From assembly GCA_011050525.1 (NCBI GenBank), contig DRFO01000005.1:1-37888 (forward strand): a stretch of DNA of 37,888 nucleotides. The letters are read 5' to 3'. Positions 16,868-25,402 of the stretch are shown here, piece by piece (within the stretch, counting starts at the first letter, position 1; every line of letters begins with the position of its first letter). The translations under genes were made by a program, and so were the position numbers. Source of the DNA: Halopseudomonas xinjiangensis (GTDB lineage: Bacteria; Pseudomonadota; Gammaproteobacteria; Pseudomonadales; Pseudomonadaceae). The notes under the pieces were generated by a model. That model made no database searches and was not told the origin of the DNA. It was given only the letters and a program-made list of their open reading frames with translations.

Positions 16868-17999
16868 AAGCAACTCCGGTAAACGTCTGGTTGATATGCA
16901 TGCCGTTGTATTGCTCGCCATAGGTATTGAAGCCAATCACGTTGTTAGCGGCGAGGAAGGTCGACAACATACCGTCCTCCCCCCGCAACTCAGCTTCCAT
17001 ACGCCGCAGAAAACAATCGCAACCGATAATAAGTACCGGATTGCCCAGGCGCTGACGAATCTGTTCCAACTGCAGACGCAGGCCAGGCAACAAGGGTCCC
17101 GGCTTCATCGCGGTGAGCACTATGCCGGTGTCTACCGCGCAGTAGAAGGTGAGGCTGTGATCGGCATTGACCCGCTGAATCGAGCGCACGTAGAACTGAT
17201 CGCGAATGCGCACAGCCAGTGCGTTCAGGGCAAAGGTCGAGTGCTTCAGCTCCTCGACCGGCACGCCAACCAGCCGCGCATACTCTTCAGCAGCCGGCTC
17301 GGCATTGAGTTCCAGCACGGTGCGGCTTTCGCTGTCTGCAGCAGTGACCACCAGTTTGTCTTCTCGGGGCTCCATGTGATGGGTGGTGAACACTTCGAAA
17401 TCCAGCCAGGTATTGATCATCACCAGCACCGCAGCGCCCGTATGAAAACCGCCCTGATAATAGACGTGGGTGTGGCTCAGATGATTGTCATCACCGGCAG
17501 AACCGCCAAAATGAGGGATACTTCCCAGCGCCGTACTCAGCGTGGATAGCACCACCTCTTCACGGCTGGACAGACCATCCAGTAACGTCAGGGCAAAGGT
17601 CCGATCCTTGACCGGCGCCAGGTCCACCTGGCGACAGTGATTGAGCATCTGCTCGACCGCGGCCTGGGCGTCTACCAGGGTGAAATTGTCCAGCTCTCGA
17701 ATCAAGGTGCAATCCACGGCAAAAACGTCGGCATCAAAACCGATGGCACTGATACAGCCACGTCCATATCCGGCTGCGGTAATCTCTCCAGCACTGGTAC
17801 AACCAATCACGGTTACGGCTCCGAACGCCTGTTCCAGGGCAACGGCCAGGGTCGCCAGCGGATACTCTGCCGAGCAGAAGAACAGTACACAGCCCAGGCT
17901 GGGATGGCGTAACTGCACGGCCAGTTCCGCGGCGGCTTGCCCGGGGTCTTGCGCGCTGGTCATGGCGGTGAGAAAGCACTGTTCCGCGGTGCGTTGCAT
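16851..17999 (-). CDS. nosP: FIST-domain sensor protein (NosP-like)
   Basis: A 382-residue soluble protein with FIST_N (about 25-220, including LGCVLFFCSAEYPL, VIGCTSAGEITAAGYGRGCIS and HFGGSAGDDN) and FIST_C (about 225-365, including PVLIIGCDCFLRRMEAE and NNVIGFNTYGEQYNGMHINQTFTGVA). The ATG at 17999 has GGAG 7 nt upstream; an ATG at 18035 has no ribosome site. In P. aeruginosa and other bacteria NosP is a haem protein that binds nitric oxide and inhibits its co-transcribed kinase NahK. Here the two genes overlap by 17 bp with the chosen kinase start, so the same pair is expected. An ErbR-type box lies 67 bp upstream, tying this sensor to the alcohol regulon. Confidence 0.85.
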   Translation of the reverse strand: MQRTAEQCFLTAMTSAQDPGQAAAELAVQLRHPSLGCVLFFCSAEYPLATLAVALEQAFGAVTVIGCTSAGEITAAGYGRGCISAIGFDADVFAVDCTLIRELDNFTLVDAQAAVEQMLNHCRQVDLAPVKDRTFALTLLDGLSSREEVVLSTLSTALGSIPHFGGSAGDDNHLSHTHVYYQGGFHTGAAVLVMINTWLDFEVFTTHHMEPREDKLVVTAADSESRTVLELNAEPAAEEYARLVGVPVEELKHSTFALNALAVRIRDQFYVRSIQRVNADHSLTFYCAVDTGIVLTAMKPGPLLPGLRLQLEQIRQRLGNPVLIIGCDCFLRRMEAELRGEDGMLSTFLAANNVIGFNTYGEQYNGMHINQTFTGVAFAIPE

Positions 18000-18065
18000 A
18001 CGTCGACTCCGTAACAGGGCATTGTGCCCCACCATTGATTCTAGAAAGGCGCGCAGCGTATCAAT

Positions 18066-18089
18066 ATGCTACTTGAGTACTGGCTGAAT
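18066..18089. promoter_or_regulatory. ErbR-type box upstream of nosP-nahK
   Basis: ATGCTACTTGAGTACTGG followed by CTGAAT aligns along about 24 bp with the pedC copy, including the flanking GGCTGA(A/T)TGG. It lies between the porin terminator and the nosP start. Confidence 0.55.
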
Positions 18090-18142
18090 GGGTCTTAAGG
18101 CGCAAGGAGCCGTATCGCAAGCGAGATGGGCGAAGAAACACG

Positions 18143-18167
18143 ACAACCGAAGCCTAGCTTCGGTTGT
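18143..18167 (-). terminator. Terminator downstream of the porin gene
   Basis: Perfect inverted repeat ACAACCGAAGC / GCTTCGGTTGT with a 3-nt loop, 20 bp after the porin stop. The minus-strand tail CGTGTTTCTT is moderately T-rich. Confidence 0.75.
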
Positions 18168-18186
18168 CTGTGCGGCGCGATAGCTT

Positions 18187-19353
18187 CTACCAGCTGAGAA
18201 CGACGCCTAGAGCGACCGTGTCGGTTTCTTCGATGGTCAGGTTGTTAGTGCGGTCTTCAATCTCGAACTGGTTATACTCGGCCACGAGCGTCAGGTTGTC
18301 ATTGATGCTGTGGAATACACCCAGACCTCGGGTTTCATAATCAGCCTCGAACCCCAGGCCGTTACCATCGTCCTCGGTCTTGCCAAAAGACAGTGCCACG
18401 CGCGTTTTACCGGCAAACTTGTACGATCCCTGCAACAGGTACCCGGTGCTATCGATCTCGCGCAGAACCGGCTCGCCAGCATTATTGGTGAAAAACGGGT
18501 TGACCCCTTCGGCATCGAAACCCGAAGCCGTGAGTGACAGATTGCCCATCTTCGCCTGCAAGCCGTAACCCAGCCCCTGGGAGGTAACTGACTCAACCGA
18601 GGAGTCCGTATTTTCCGACTTCTGGCGCATGCCGTTGACCCAGCTGAAAAGATCCACGCCGCCCAATTGGGTCTGGTAGGTAATTTCAGACTCGAAACGC
18701 GGGGTGTCCTGATAGTTCTTGCCCACTAGCGTGTCGTCCGTCGTGTCTACCGGGTCCATGATGCCCACTGCAACCCGGAAACCACTCATCACCGGGGAAC
18801 GGTAAGTAATCTGCGCGGTAGGGAATGGATAAGGGTAGCCGGTACCGATATTGCCGAAGGATACCCCGCCGCCATCTACCAAGCCCAGCGTGTCACTGAC
18901 CTGACCGTAACCGGAGAGAAATTCGTCGACAAAGATATTCGATCGCGAGAACAGGCCGAAATCCTTACCGACAAGCACCTCGCCCCACTCGCCGGCGACC
19001 GTGCCGTAGAACTGCCGTACATCAATCCCGGTGCTGGTGGCATTGGTTTCGCTGTCATTGATAGTGACCCAGAATGATGAACGGGCGCCGAGGGTTAGAC
19101 CGTCCATCTCCTTGCCCATATTGAAACCGATGTAATTGGGAAGAAAACCCATTTTGACCCGCGACTGATCGCGATCAAGAGTGTCGTCAATGTTGTCGGT
19201 ATCAGTCTGGACGTAGAAGGCATTGACGTAACCATCAGCCGAGAAGGTGGTGCCTTCCTGGTCATACAGAGTAATGGCGGCATTGGCTGGGGCGCTGAGG
19301 ATGGCTGCAGTCAGGGCAGTTAACAGAGGGTAGGCCGATTTCTTGTTGTTCAT
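18187..19353 (-). CDS. Outer-membrane porin (gram-negative general porin type)
   Basis: A 388-residue beta-barrel protein. The ATG at 19353 has GGAG 5 nt upstream and opens a signal peptide (LLTALTAAILSAPANA); the frame to 19431 adds unsupported residues. The mature part alternates short amphipathic strands with acidic turns, has the pattern SFWVTINDSETNATSTGIDVRQFYGTVAGEWGEVLVGKDF typical of trimeric porins, and ends in LGVVLSW, the aromatic C-terminus recognised by the Bam machinery. Substrate cannot be read from sequence; entry of alcohols or PQQ-related solutes would fit the context but is inference. It follows pqqF after 116 bp on the same strand without a visible box of its own, so read-through from pqqF is possible. 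Confidence 0.85.
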   Translation of the reverse strand: MNNKKSAYPLLTALTAAILSAPANAAITLYDQEGTTFSADGYVNAFYVQTDTDNIDDTLDRDQSRVKMGFLPNYIGFNMGKEMDGLTLGARSSFWVTINDSETNATSTGIDVRQFYGTVAGEWGEVLVGKDFGLFSRSNIFVDEFLSGYGQVSDTLGLVDGGGVSFGNIGTGYPYPFPTAQITYRSPVMSGFRVAVGIMDPVDTTDDTLVGKNYQDTPRFESEITYQTQLGGVDLFSWVNGMRQKSENTDSSVESVTSQGLGYGLQAKMGNLSLTASGFDAEGVNPFFTNNAGEPVLREIDSTGYLLQGSYKFAGKTRVALSFGKTEDDGNGLGFEADYETRGLGVFHSINDNLTLVAEYNQFEIEDRTNNLTIEETDTVALGVVLSW

Positions 19354-19469
19354 ATGCTCTCCGATGTAATTGATGGCTGACGGAATAAAAGCGTCTGGCC
19401 AATTATCGGAAAGCCCTGCGTTCAGCCCCACTCTGCCTAGGACTTGAAAACATTGCGCTTTGGTTGTGG

Positions 19470-22157
19470 CTACAAAGCCCTGCCCTCCTGATGCTTTGGC
19501 AGGACTGAGTCATGCGCTACCTTGGGATGAGTTTCGCTGATCAGGCGCAGGCGCACTGGCTGCCCCCAGAGTTGCGCTTGGACCTCCTGCCACTGCGCCG
19601 GCTGCAACTGGCGCAGTGCCTCGCCGTCTGCTGGTGCATACGCCCCGACCCGGCCCAGCAATACCTGCCAATATCGTTCGAATGCACCTTCGGCCGCGGC
19701 CTCGCGGGCTTGAAGAGCATCAGCCAGGCGCTCGGCTTGTGCGCTGATGGCCGTGAAGGGTAATGCGCCAATGAGCTTTTGCTGCTGCAGCAGAAAGAGC
19801 TCCATGGCCGCAGCTATCTGCGCGTGTTCATGGCTGGGTGATTGCACCAGCAGCAACAATCCTGGCAACCCGGCCACCTCGTGGTAACGGGCAACCACCC
19901 AGTATCCCAACTGCTGACGCGTGCGCAAACTGTCGAAAAACGCACTGGCCAGAAGTTGGTGCAGCAAACGCCAACCTGCCCGCTCAAGCGCAGTGGCGGC
20001 GCGCGCCTGGCAATACAGCAGTTGGCCGCGGTCGGCGTGCTGCACCGTAACTACGCACTGGCCGACGCCCTTGGGTAGCATCCTGGCTGGCTGCTCTCCC
20101 CAGTCAAACTGACGTGTAACGCCGGGGAAGGCGCTGGCCAGCAAACCTCCATCGATCTGGGTATCAGGCCAGTCCGCGGGTTTCAGCCAGAACAGCTGGG
20201 CCCGCTCGTGTAAACACCTCCAGAGCGACAAACCACTGGCAGGTGGATCATCGTAAATCCGGGGTTGCTGACCAGGATCGGCAGCCAGCAGGGCATCCAG
20301 CTCTGCAAGGCAACGGTAGGCCGGCAACCGTTCTGCCTGTTCGGCCTGCCACGCACGCAGTCGGTACCCAGCTAGCTCGATCAGTCCTGGCTCAGGCGCC
20401 CGGGCGATGGTGCTCAGCACATTTCGCGTGATAGCCAGTATACCGTTGGAAGCATGGCCAAGCGGACCGGATAACGTCAGGCTCAATAGATCCGTGGCTT
20501 GCTGCCATTCCATGATTACGCCAGCCAACTCGGCACAGCGGGCCAGGGATTCAATCTGCAGAGCCCAGCAAGCCTGCAGCCACACACGTTGCGGTTCGCT
20601 GCTCTGGCCTGAGCGCCAACACCAGGTCAAGCGCGTCTTCACCAGCTGTAGCGCCGATGCCTCAGTGCTACCGTGGCTAGGCAAATCAAGCAATCTAAGT
20701 CCAGGCAAAGCCTCTAGTGCCATCGGCGCAATACTGAGTGGCAAGGGAAGCCCGAAATGCAGCCCGTCGATCGTGGACAACGGTGCTCCCCGTGCAGGAG
20801 GGCGCCAGCTCAAGGCGTCGTATTGAAACCCGGTGTGAGTCCACGGCGTATAACCAGGCCAATCTGCGCGCCCATACGCTTGCACCAGCAACAGGTTGGC
20901 GGGCTGCACTTGGCTTAGCAATGCGCGCCAATGGTGCTCGATAAGCGGTTGTCGATTGGCCGCCGGCTCAAGCACGAGTTCAACCGGCAAACGCATCAAG
21001 CGTTGGGCCAGAACTTTAAGCCACTCTACCGGTTCACCCTGTGGCCCAAGGGCAAAGGACTGATCAAGCAGACTCTTTCGTGCATCTGTGGGCCAGTGTT
21101 GTGTGATTGTCTTGGCCAGTCCGTTCAGCCAGACCTGCCAGGCATCAAGCAGTTGTGGATAATCGTTCGGCTTGAGCAAGGGCTGCAACTCGATGCAAAG
21201 CAGCCCCTGATCACCGGGCATGGCCTCCAAGTGTACTGTCAACTGCGAGATCAGGTGTCGGTCGCGCAGCCAGCCCAATGCACCGGCAGGCGTCGGACTG
21301 GCAATCCACTCACACAGCCATTGCCCGGCACTGTCGTGGTTGAGCCAGGGCATCTCTGCCAGCGGATACATCAGCTGCCAACGCGGCATGCCCGACTGCG
21401 CTTGCCGTTGCAACCGGCCGGGTAGGAGATCGGCGCCGAGCACCGGCGCGCGGGTGCGCCTGTTGCGCTCCCCCGGAGCCTGCCGCTCGGCAAAGCTGGC
21501 TGCCAGCGCCAGCAAATCAGCCAGCGGTTGATTTGCATGCAGTACCAACACCATATTCGCCGCGCGGTAGTACTGCCGGTGAAACTGCAGCAGCAGCGAC
21601 GCCAGCATGCTGTCAGTGCCATTCAGGCTCGTGGCATTGCCGGCGCTGAAGCGGCTCAGCGGATGGGCGCTATTAGTTACCTGACCCAGTGCCGCCTGAG
21701 CGTGCAGCGCGTCGTCTGCCAGCCGAGTATGAAACTCCGCATGGATGACCTGCCGCTCGGCACCCACCTGCGTAGCCTCTATCAGAGGCGCGGCCAGCAT
21801 GTCGGCCAACTGACCGATACAGGAAAGGAGCCCCGCCGAGGCGACGCTGAAGAAGAAGCGAGTCTCTTCGCCAGCGGTGCTGGCATTGTAGCGACCACCC
21901 CAGCGGCTGACCAGCGCTGGAAAAGAACCTGGCTCAGGGTAGTATTCCGAGCCCATGAACAACATATGTTCCAGCAAATGCGCCAAACCGGCGTGGCTAT
22001 CCGGCTCGTCATGGCTACCAGCATCTACCTGAGCGACACAGGTCGCCTGGCTGGCCGACGGGTCACTGACCAATAGACAGCGTAAGCCGTTGGCATGATG
22101 GTAAAGCCGATAATCACGACCATCGTCGGGAGTGGAAGCCAGTGGGATGGAATGCAC
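19470..22157 (-). CDS. pqqF: PqqF, zinc metalloprotease of the M16 family
   Basis: An 895-residue insulinase-type (M16) protease thought to cut PqqA after the radical-SAM crosslinking step, together with other peptidases. The inverted zinc motif H60-LLE63-H64 (AGLAHLLEHMLFMGS) is intact, and a downstream Glu in RQVIHAEFHTR is the likely third ligand. The arrangement of several M16-type lobes over 900 residues, with a C-terminal segment LGYWVVARYHEVAGLPGLLLLVQSP, matches monomeric pitrilysin-like PqqF. The start is a GTG at 22157 with a weak GAG upstream. The gene lies between the porin and ercS, away from pqqABCDE, and has its own ErbR-type box about 70 bp upstream. Confidence 0.9.
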   Translation of the reverse strand: MHSIPLASTPDDGRDYRLYHHANGLRCLLVSDPSASQATCVAQVDAGSHDEPDSHAGLAHLLEHMLFMGSEYYPEPGSFPALVSRWGGRYNASTAGEETRFFFSVASAGLLSCIGQLADMLAAPLIEATQVGAERQVIHAEFHTRLADDALHAQAALGQVTNSAHPLSRFSAGNATSLNGTDSMLASLLLQFHRQYYRAANMVLVLHANQPLADLLALAASFAERQAPGERNRRTRAPVLGADLLPGRLQRQAQSGMPRWQLMYPLAEMPWLNHDSAGQWLCEWIASPTPAGALGWLRDRHLISQLTVHLEAMPGDQGLLCIELQPLLKPNDYPQLLDAWQVWLNGLAKTITQHWPTDARKSLLDQSFALGPQGEPVEWLKVLAQRLMRLPVELVLEPAANRQPLIEHHWRALLSQVQPANLLLVQAYGRADWPGYTPWTHTGFQYDALSWRPPARGAPLSTIDGLHFGLPLPLSIAPMALEALPGLRLLDLPSHGSTEASALQLVKTRLTWCWRSGQSSEPQRVWLQACWALQIESLARCAELAGVIMEWQQATDLLSLTLSGPLGHASNGILAITRNVLSTIARAPEPGLIELAGYRLRAWQAEQAERLPAYRCLAELDALLAADPGQQPRIYDDPPASGLSLWRCLHERAQLFWLKPADWPDTQIDGGLLASAFPGVTRQFDWGEQPARMLPKGVGQCVVTVQHADRGQLLYCQARAATALERAGWRLLHQLLASAFFDSLRTRQQLGYWVVARYHEVAGLPGLLLLVQSPSHEHAQIAAAMELFLLQQQKLIGALPFTAISAQAERLADALQAREAAAEGAFERYWQVLLGRVGAYAPADGEALRQLQPAQWQEVQAQLWGQPVRLRLISETHPKVAHDSVLPKHQEGRAL

Positions 22158-22224
22158 GGGGAACTCGTAGACAGTCTATGGGCTACCAGATTAACGCTGC
22201 AGGACAAGCCTGTATCCGCCCACA

Positions 22225-22240
22225 CCACTAAAGTAGCAAG
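22225..22240. promoter_or_regulatory. ErbR-type box upstream of pqqF
   Basis: CCACTAAAGTAGCAAG matches the reverse complement of the erbR copy (GTACTAAAGTAGTAAA) at most positions. It lies in the 112-bp gap between ercS and pqqF, about 70 bp before the pqqF start. Confidence 0.45.
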
Positions 22241-22269
22241 TGAGCTGCACCAAAGCAGTAGGCCGCGCC

Positions 22270-24027
22270 TCAACCCCGGAGCATCTGCCCGAGCATGGCG
22301 CGCAGTTTGCTGGCTTTCAGCGGCTTGTTTAGTACCGGAATTCCCAGCTCACGCAAGGTCTGCTGGCAGTGTTCGCTGCGATCGGCGGTGATCATGATCG
22401 CCGGTACTCCTTGCCGCCACCGCTCGCGCAGTTGGCTGACCGCTTCGCAGCCGTTACGGCCGCCATCGAGGTGATAGTCCACCAGAATCACGTCAGGAAC
22501 CACCCCGTCCAACTGCATCAGCGCCGAATCCGCATCGACCGCCACGCAAACATCAGCTCCCCACTGCGTCAGCAGATCGCGCATGCTGGCAAGAATGATC
22601 TGTTCATTATCGATGACCAGCAAGCGCCGCCCCTGTAGCGGCTCGGCAAGTCGCTCCAGAATGCCGGTGGAAGGGAACGCTGCCGCGGGCAGATGTTTAG
22701 CCATGGGCACGCTGACGGAAAACATCGAGCCGCGTCCGACCCTGGAGTGCACGGCCACATGTACGCTCAGCAAAGCCGCGATGCGCTCGACAATCGCCAG
22801 GCCCAGCCCCACACCCTTGCGCTGGCCCTGCTTGTTTGTCTGAGGTGCGTCAGCCGCTGCTGCAAGCTGATTGAACTCCTTGAAAATGGCGCCAAACTGG
22901 GCAGCCGGTATACCCCGCCCGGTGTCCCACACCTGAATATCCAGCACCTCGCCACGGCGGCGAGCACCAATCAGCACCGCGCCCTGATCGGTATAGCGGA
23001 TGGCGTTGCTCAAAAGGTTACGCAGGATACGACTGAGCAGCCTGTAATCGGTATTCACTGCCCAGGGCCCTAGGTGCATGCGCAACTCGATCCCGCTGGC
23101 CTCGGCCAGCCCCCGGAACTCGGCTACCAGCGGTTCAATCAGTTCCGCGAGGTTATAATCGCCCAGTTCCGGCTTGACCGTGCTCTGATCCAGCCGGGCA
23201 ATATCCAGAAGATCGGTGAGCATGTCTTCAGCGCTTTCTAGCGCGCTGTGGGACCGGTCGACCAATTGTGCCTCGGCCATCGGCAATGTCCGCTCGCGCA
23301 GAGTCGACATCAACAGTCGCGCGGCGTTCATGGGTTGCAACAGATCATGACTGGCCGCGGCCAGATAGCGATCTTTGCTGCGGTTGGCCTGCTCGGCGGC
23401 ATCGCGGGCGTCACGCAGAGCCCGCTGCACCTTCTCGCGCTCGATGATCTCGTGCCGAAGATTATCGTTCAACGCCTCCAATTCCTGGGTGCGTGCCTGG
23501 ACGCGCCGCTCCAGATCGTCATTCAGACGCTGCATGGCGGCCTGTGCATTCTTGCGCTCGGTCACATCGGCGACAAAGGCTTCGACCACGGGCCCTTCAA
23601 CGTCAGGTCTGAGCAGCATGTTGATGCGCACTTGCAGATATTGACCGTCAGCGCGCATCAGCTGGGTTTCGTAGCCTGCCAGCTCACCCTGGCTCATCAG
23701 CGTGCGGCGGATGGCTTGAAACTCCTTCTCACCGCCTACAAGGATTCCCGCCCAACTGCCCTCATGGGTGCTGAGTAGGGCCTGTGCATCGGTGTACGCC
23801 AGCATGCGCGCCAAGGCTCGATTAACCGATACGAAGCCCTGGCCAAGGCCGGCCTGAAAGATGCCGTGCAGAGCATTCTCGAACAACCATTTATAGCGAT
23901 TGCGCTCAGCTTCAAGCTCTTCCAGACGCGCCAGCAGCTCCGGATAATAGCTCTTTCGAGAGGACTGCGAGCCAAGCCCGAGCAACCCGGTAAGAACCTC
24001 CCGCCGAGGGTCAGAGGGCTTCTGCAT
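22270..24027 (-). CDS. ercS: Soluble PAS hybrid histidine kinase ErcS
   Basis: A 585-residue cytoplasmic kinase: N-terminal coil (ELLARLEELEAERNRYK), one PAS domain (about 46-155), a coiled coil (about 160-215), HisKA with H227 (YLAAASHDLLQPMNAARLL), an HATPase domain (NAIRYTDQGAVL, DTGRGIPAAQ, GVGLGLAIVERIA) and a receiver (LLVIDNEQIILASMR, VILVDYHLDGG). The ATG at 24027 has GAGG 7 nt upstream and lies inside the last codons of ercA (17-bp overlap), so the two are co-translated. ErcS is part of the P. aeruginosa ethanol-oxidation regulatory network with ErcA and ErbR. Its H-box nearly repeats that of the kinase at 14264, so the two kinases are related by duplication. Confidence 0.9.
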   Translation of the reverse strand: MQKPSDPRREVLTGLLGLGSQSSRKSYYPELLARLEELEAERNRYKWLFENALHGIFQAGLGQGFVSVNRALARMLAYTDAQALLSTHEGSWAGILVGGEKEFQAIRRTLMSQGELAGYETQLMRADGQYLQVRINMLLRPDVEGPVVEAFVADVTERKNAQAAMQRLNDDLERRVQARTQELEALNDNLRHEIIEREKVQRALRDARDAAEQANRSKDRYLAAASHDLLQPMNAARLLMSTLRERTLPMAEAQLVDRSHSALESAEDMLTDLLDIARLDQSTVKPELGDYNLAELIEPLVAEFRGLAEASGIELRMHLGPWAVNTDYRLLSRILRNLLSNAIRYTDQGAVLIGARRRGEVLDIQVWDTGRGIPAAQFGAIFKEFNQLAAAADAPQTNKQGQRKGVGLGLAIVERIAALLSVHVAVHSRVGRGSMFSVSVPMAKHLPAAAFPSTGILERLAEPLQGRRLLVIDNEQIILASMRDLLTQWGADVCVAVDADSALMQLDGVVPDVILVDYHLDGGRNGCEAVSQLRERWRQGVPAIMITADRSEHCQQTLRELGIPVLNKPLKASKLRAMLGQMLRG

Positions 24028-25174
24028 ACACCACCTCAACGTCTTTGAGGCTGGATTCACGAGGATTGGTAAGAATGCAGGGGTCGTGCATGGCATGCAC
24101 CGACAGCATCGGCAGGTCTGAGGTGCTGACACCATGCATGGCCAGCGTCTGCTCGAATCCCACGGCCTTTTTCAAGTCAATCAGATGCTGAACCAATCGT
24201 TGCCGGATTTGTGGCGTGGTCAGACCACGGGTATCAATGCCCAGCGTTTGTGCAACAACCTTGAAGCGATCTGGGGCCGACGCGTAATTGAAGGCCACAA
24301 CATGCTCCACCAGGATCGCATTGCACAGCCCGTGCGGCAGATCAAGAAAGCCACCCAGGCTGTGCGACATGGCATGCACTGCGCCGAGAATGGCGTTAGA
24401 AAACGCCAGGCCGGCCTGCAAGCTGCCAAGCATGATCTGCTCGCGCAAGGCTATGTCCTGCGGATTCTGAATCATCTGCACCAGGTTGCCATTGATCAGG
24501 CGCATGGCCTCCAGCGCGTGAGCATCCGTCATCGGGCCGCTGCCGGTCGAGACGAATGCTTCGATGGCATGCACCAGCGCATCAACCCCGGTACAGGCCG
24601 ACAGAAAAGGGTCCATGGTGGAGGTGGTTTCCGGATCGATCAGCGACACATCGGGCACTACAGCCTTGCTGATAATCGAAAACTTCACCTTCTCCTGTTG
24701 GTTGGAAATTATCACGAACTGGGACACGTCGGCCGAGGTGCCCGCCGTGGTGGGTACCATTATCAAAGGCGGAATCGGCGCCCGAATGGTGTCCACTCCT
24801 TCAAAGGTGAGGATGTGCCGGTCATGTGCAACCACGATACCGATCGCCTTGGCACAGTCCATGGGACTGCCGCCGCCCACCGCGACAATCACGTTGCACC
24901 CTGCAGCACGGTAGACCTCTGCACCGTGCATGACCTCCTCGACACGCGGATTGGCCGACACCTGGGTGAAGAGCACATAATCGATATCCTGGTCTGCCAG
25001 GCTTTGTTCCACATCAGCCAGCCACCCGGCGGCCTGCACACCAGAATCGGAGACCAGCAGTACCCTCTTCGCGCCAAAGGTAGAAGCGTAGTTGGCAACG
25101 GTTTTACGCGCACCGGCTCCGAAGATGATCTCCGGGGTAACAAACTTGCGTAGCTGGCTTATATCGTAGGACAT
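24011..25174 (-). CDS. ercA: Iron-type alcohol dehydrogenase ErcA
   Basis: A 387-residue group III (iron-activated) NAD-dependent alcohol dehydrogenase. It has the NAD pocket GGGSPMDCAK, the MVPTTAGTSADVSQF segment, and metal ligands within TGVDALVHAIEAF, HAMSHSLGG and LPHGLCNA. The full family length and intact ligands suggest an active enzyme. Nevertheless, in P. aeruginosa ercA is described as regulatory for the PQQ pathway, perhaps by producing the signal sensed by ErcS. The two genes overlap by 17 bp here, which supports that coupling. The ATG at 25174 has only a weak ribosome site (GATAGAAAC). Confidence 0.9.
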   Translation of the reverse strand: MSYDISQLRKFVTPEIIFGAGARKTVANYASTFGAKRVLLVSDSGVQAAGWLADVEQSLADQDIDYVLFTQVSANPRVEEVMHGAEVYRAAGCNVIVAVGGGSPMDCAKAIGIVVAHDRHILTFEGVDTIRAPIPPLIMVPTTAGTSADVSQFVIISNQQEKVKFSIISKAVVPDVSLIDPETTSTMDPFLSACTGVDALVHAIEAFVSTGSGPMTDAHALEAMRLINGNLVQMIQNPQDIALREQIMLGSLQAGLAFSNAILGAVHAMSHSLGGFLDLPHGLCNAILVEHVVAFNYASAPDRFKVVAQTLGIDTRGLTTPQIRQRLVQHLIDLKKAVGFEQTLAMHGVSTSDLPMLSVHAMHDPCILTNPRESSLKDVEVVYAEAL

Positions 25175-25217
25175 GGCGTTTCTATCAGATTGTTATTGTC
25201 AGCCAAGAGTACCTGAT

Positions 25218-25323
25218 TACCCGCCGGACCATAAGCGGGTATTGTCTGAGCCAGTCCCCTCTTCCCGCCGGGTGAGATCCCTCGTGCAGCTCATGTCACG
25301 CATTAAGACCTAAGTAGCGCTCA
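25218..25323. promoter_or_regulatory. Divergent ercA / NosR-like promoter region with inverted repeat and weak ErbR-type box
   Basis: The 228-bp gap between ercA and the NosR-like gene holds a 7-bp inverted repeat, TACCCGC (25218-25224) and GCGGGTA (25235-25241). It also holds a partial match to the shared box at 25307-25323 (ACCTAAGTAGCGC, sharing AAGTAGC with the pqqF copy). A further GAGTACC at 25207-25213 resembles half of the nosP copy. Each is weak alone. Confidence 0.3.
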
Positions 25324-25402
25324 GGTTGCTCGTAAGTCGAATGGCTGCGGCCAATGGCGCCGTCCAACATGAACAGAATCCTAATTCGGCGCGGGGTCAG
25401 CC

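Noticed and set aside
24134..25153. A 339-codon open frame opposite ercA
   Set aside because: It mirrors the ercA gene almost exactly; composition (many His, Gln, Arg) is that of an antisense frame.
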